From the NCBI RefSeq assembly GCF_000517405.1, contig NZ_CP006568.1:3038001-3102000 (forward strand): DNA of 64,000 bases, read 5' to 3'. Below are positions 63,455 to 64,000 of this stretch, piece by piece. Position 1 is the stretch's first letter. Each line of letters starts with the position of its first letter. Under the pieces are notes generated by a model. The model was not told the DNA's origin, searched no databases, and saw nothing but the letters and a program-made list of their open reading frames with translations. The translations under genes were made by a program, and so were the position numbers. This DNA is from Candidatus Sodalis pierantonius str. SOPE. GTDB lineage: Bacteria > Pseudomonadota > Gammaproteobacteria > Enterobacterales > Enterobacteriaceae.

Positions 63455-63619
63455 TCTGCCCTCCGCGGCCTTCACTTTCTTCAACAGGCGCTAGTGTGCC
63501 ATGAAGTGACGGACAAAGCAGCAGCCAGTAAACCTTGGAGGGAAACAGCGCCACTTTTTTCGCCGTCAACGGTAAGGAAAGGGTAAACTGAGATAAAATG
63601 CTAGGCGCAGAGCGAAACA

Positions 63620-64000
63620 ATGAAGAAACGATTTACACTGGCGGAGGATGATCTGCTGCTGTTCAGGCAGACGGTGGTAGGCGCTAAGCCGCTGCCCCAG
63701 CACCGGGTAAGACCGCCCCCGCCGCGGCGCACGAAATCCGCCCTGCCCCCGCGACGATTGATTCAGGAGCAGGTGGACGCCAGTTTTTACTTTTCCGATG
63801 AATTCCAGCCGCTGCTTCAGGAAGAGGGGCCGCCGCGCTATGTCCGGCCGGACGTGAGCCCCTATGAGGTGAAAAAGCTGCGGCGCGGTGACTATACGCC
63901 GGAGCTGTTTTTGGATCTGCACGGGCTCACGCAGGCGGAGGCAAAACAGGAACTGGGCGCGCTTATCGCCGCCTGCCGGCGTGAACATGTGTATTGCGCC
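63620..64000 (+). CDS. smrB: ribosome rescue factor SmrB, 3' end outside window
   Basis: The first 127 codons of the Smr-domain endonuclease that cuts mRNA at collided ribosomes. N-terminal part MKKRFTLAEDDLLLFRQTV, RLIQEQVDASFYFSDEFQPL, RPDVSPYEVKKLRRGDYTPE, then the start of the Smr domain (LFLDLHGLTQAEAKQELGAL, IAACRREHVYC). The frame is open to the window edge. It lies divergent from prmB with a gap of about 165 bp. Confidence 0.92.
   Translation, partial: MKKRFTLAEDDLLLFRQTVVGAKPLPQHRVRPPPPRRTKSALPPRRLIQEQVDASFYFSDEFQPLLQEEGPPRYVRPDVSPYEVKKLRRGDYTPELFLDLHGLTQAEAKQELGALIAACRREHVYCA

Overview
The window is a chromosomal segment of an enterobacterium whose genome is decaying. Gene order follows the E. 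coli stretch from the men operon through nuo, lrhA, ackA-pta, the his transport genes, purF, accD, fabB and aroC to smrB. Intact proteins look roughly 70-90% alike to what I remember of the E. coli ones. Base composition is GC-rich. About twenty genes are broken by frameshifts, nonsense codons, deletions or insertion sequences, and the insertion sequences belong to the IS5/IS903, IS256 and IS21 families. This combination suggests a recently host-restricted insect symbiont of the Sodalis group, for example the weevil symbiont Sodalis pierantonius (SOPE). That naming is inference; no rRNA gene is present to confirm it.

Layout. 1-4.6 kb: remains of the menaquinone operon menF-D-H-B-C (minus strand); F, D, H and C are clearly broken and menB has a frameshift near its start. 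4.7-20.3 kb: elaB, then a complete and apparently intact 13-gene nuo operon (respiratory complex I, minus strand). 20.9-25.4 kb: lrhA, two same-strand IS903-like copies, and a beheaded alaA. 25.5-34.1 kb: an 18-unit hexanucleotide repeat, yfbR, a yfbV-yfbS deletion chimera, intact ackA and pta, broken yfcD and yfcE, then yfcG and yfcH. 34.1-39.8 kb: a dismantled histidine ABC importer (hisP with an altered signature motif, hisM and hisQ each split by an IS903-like copy, hisJ reduced to a stub beside an IS256-like element). 40.0-46.0 kb: ubiX, purF, cvpA, dedD, folC, accD, all intact. 46.2-49.4 kb: dedA split by a 2.6-kb IS21-family element. 49.4-64 kb: truA, usg (broken), pdxB, flk (nonsense), yfcJ, fabB, mnmC (second half broken), yfcL, epmC (nonsense), yfcA with a 12-unit in-frame hexamer repeat, mepA (broken), aroC, prmB and the start of smrB.

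How it fits together. NADH dehydrogenase I, ubiX (ubiquinone prenyl-FMN supply), acetate overflow (ackA-pta), purine (purF), fatty acid (accD, fabB), folate (folC), chorismate (aroC) and pyridoxal (pdxB) functions are kept. Menaquinone synthesis, histidine uptake, alanine transaminase AlaA, and several accessory RNA- or protein-modification or cell-wall genes are lost or being lost. This points to aerobic, ubiquinone-based respiration in a nutrient-supplied niche. Three processes have shaped the segment: IS insertion followed by adjacent deletion, slippage in homopolymer and hexamer tracts, and deletion or duplication between short repeats. I found no convincing undescribed gene system. The most unusual items are the two hexanucleotide arrays, the yfbV-yfbS chimera, the stepwise loss of the His importer and the surviving MnmC methyltransferase half. 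No tRNA, rRNA or CRISPR array was recognised.
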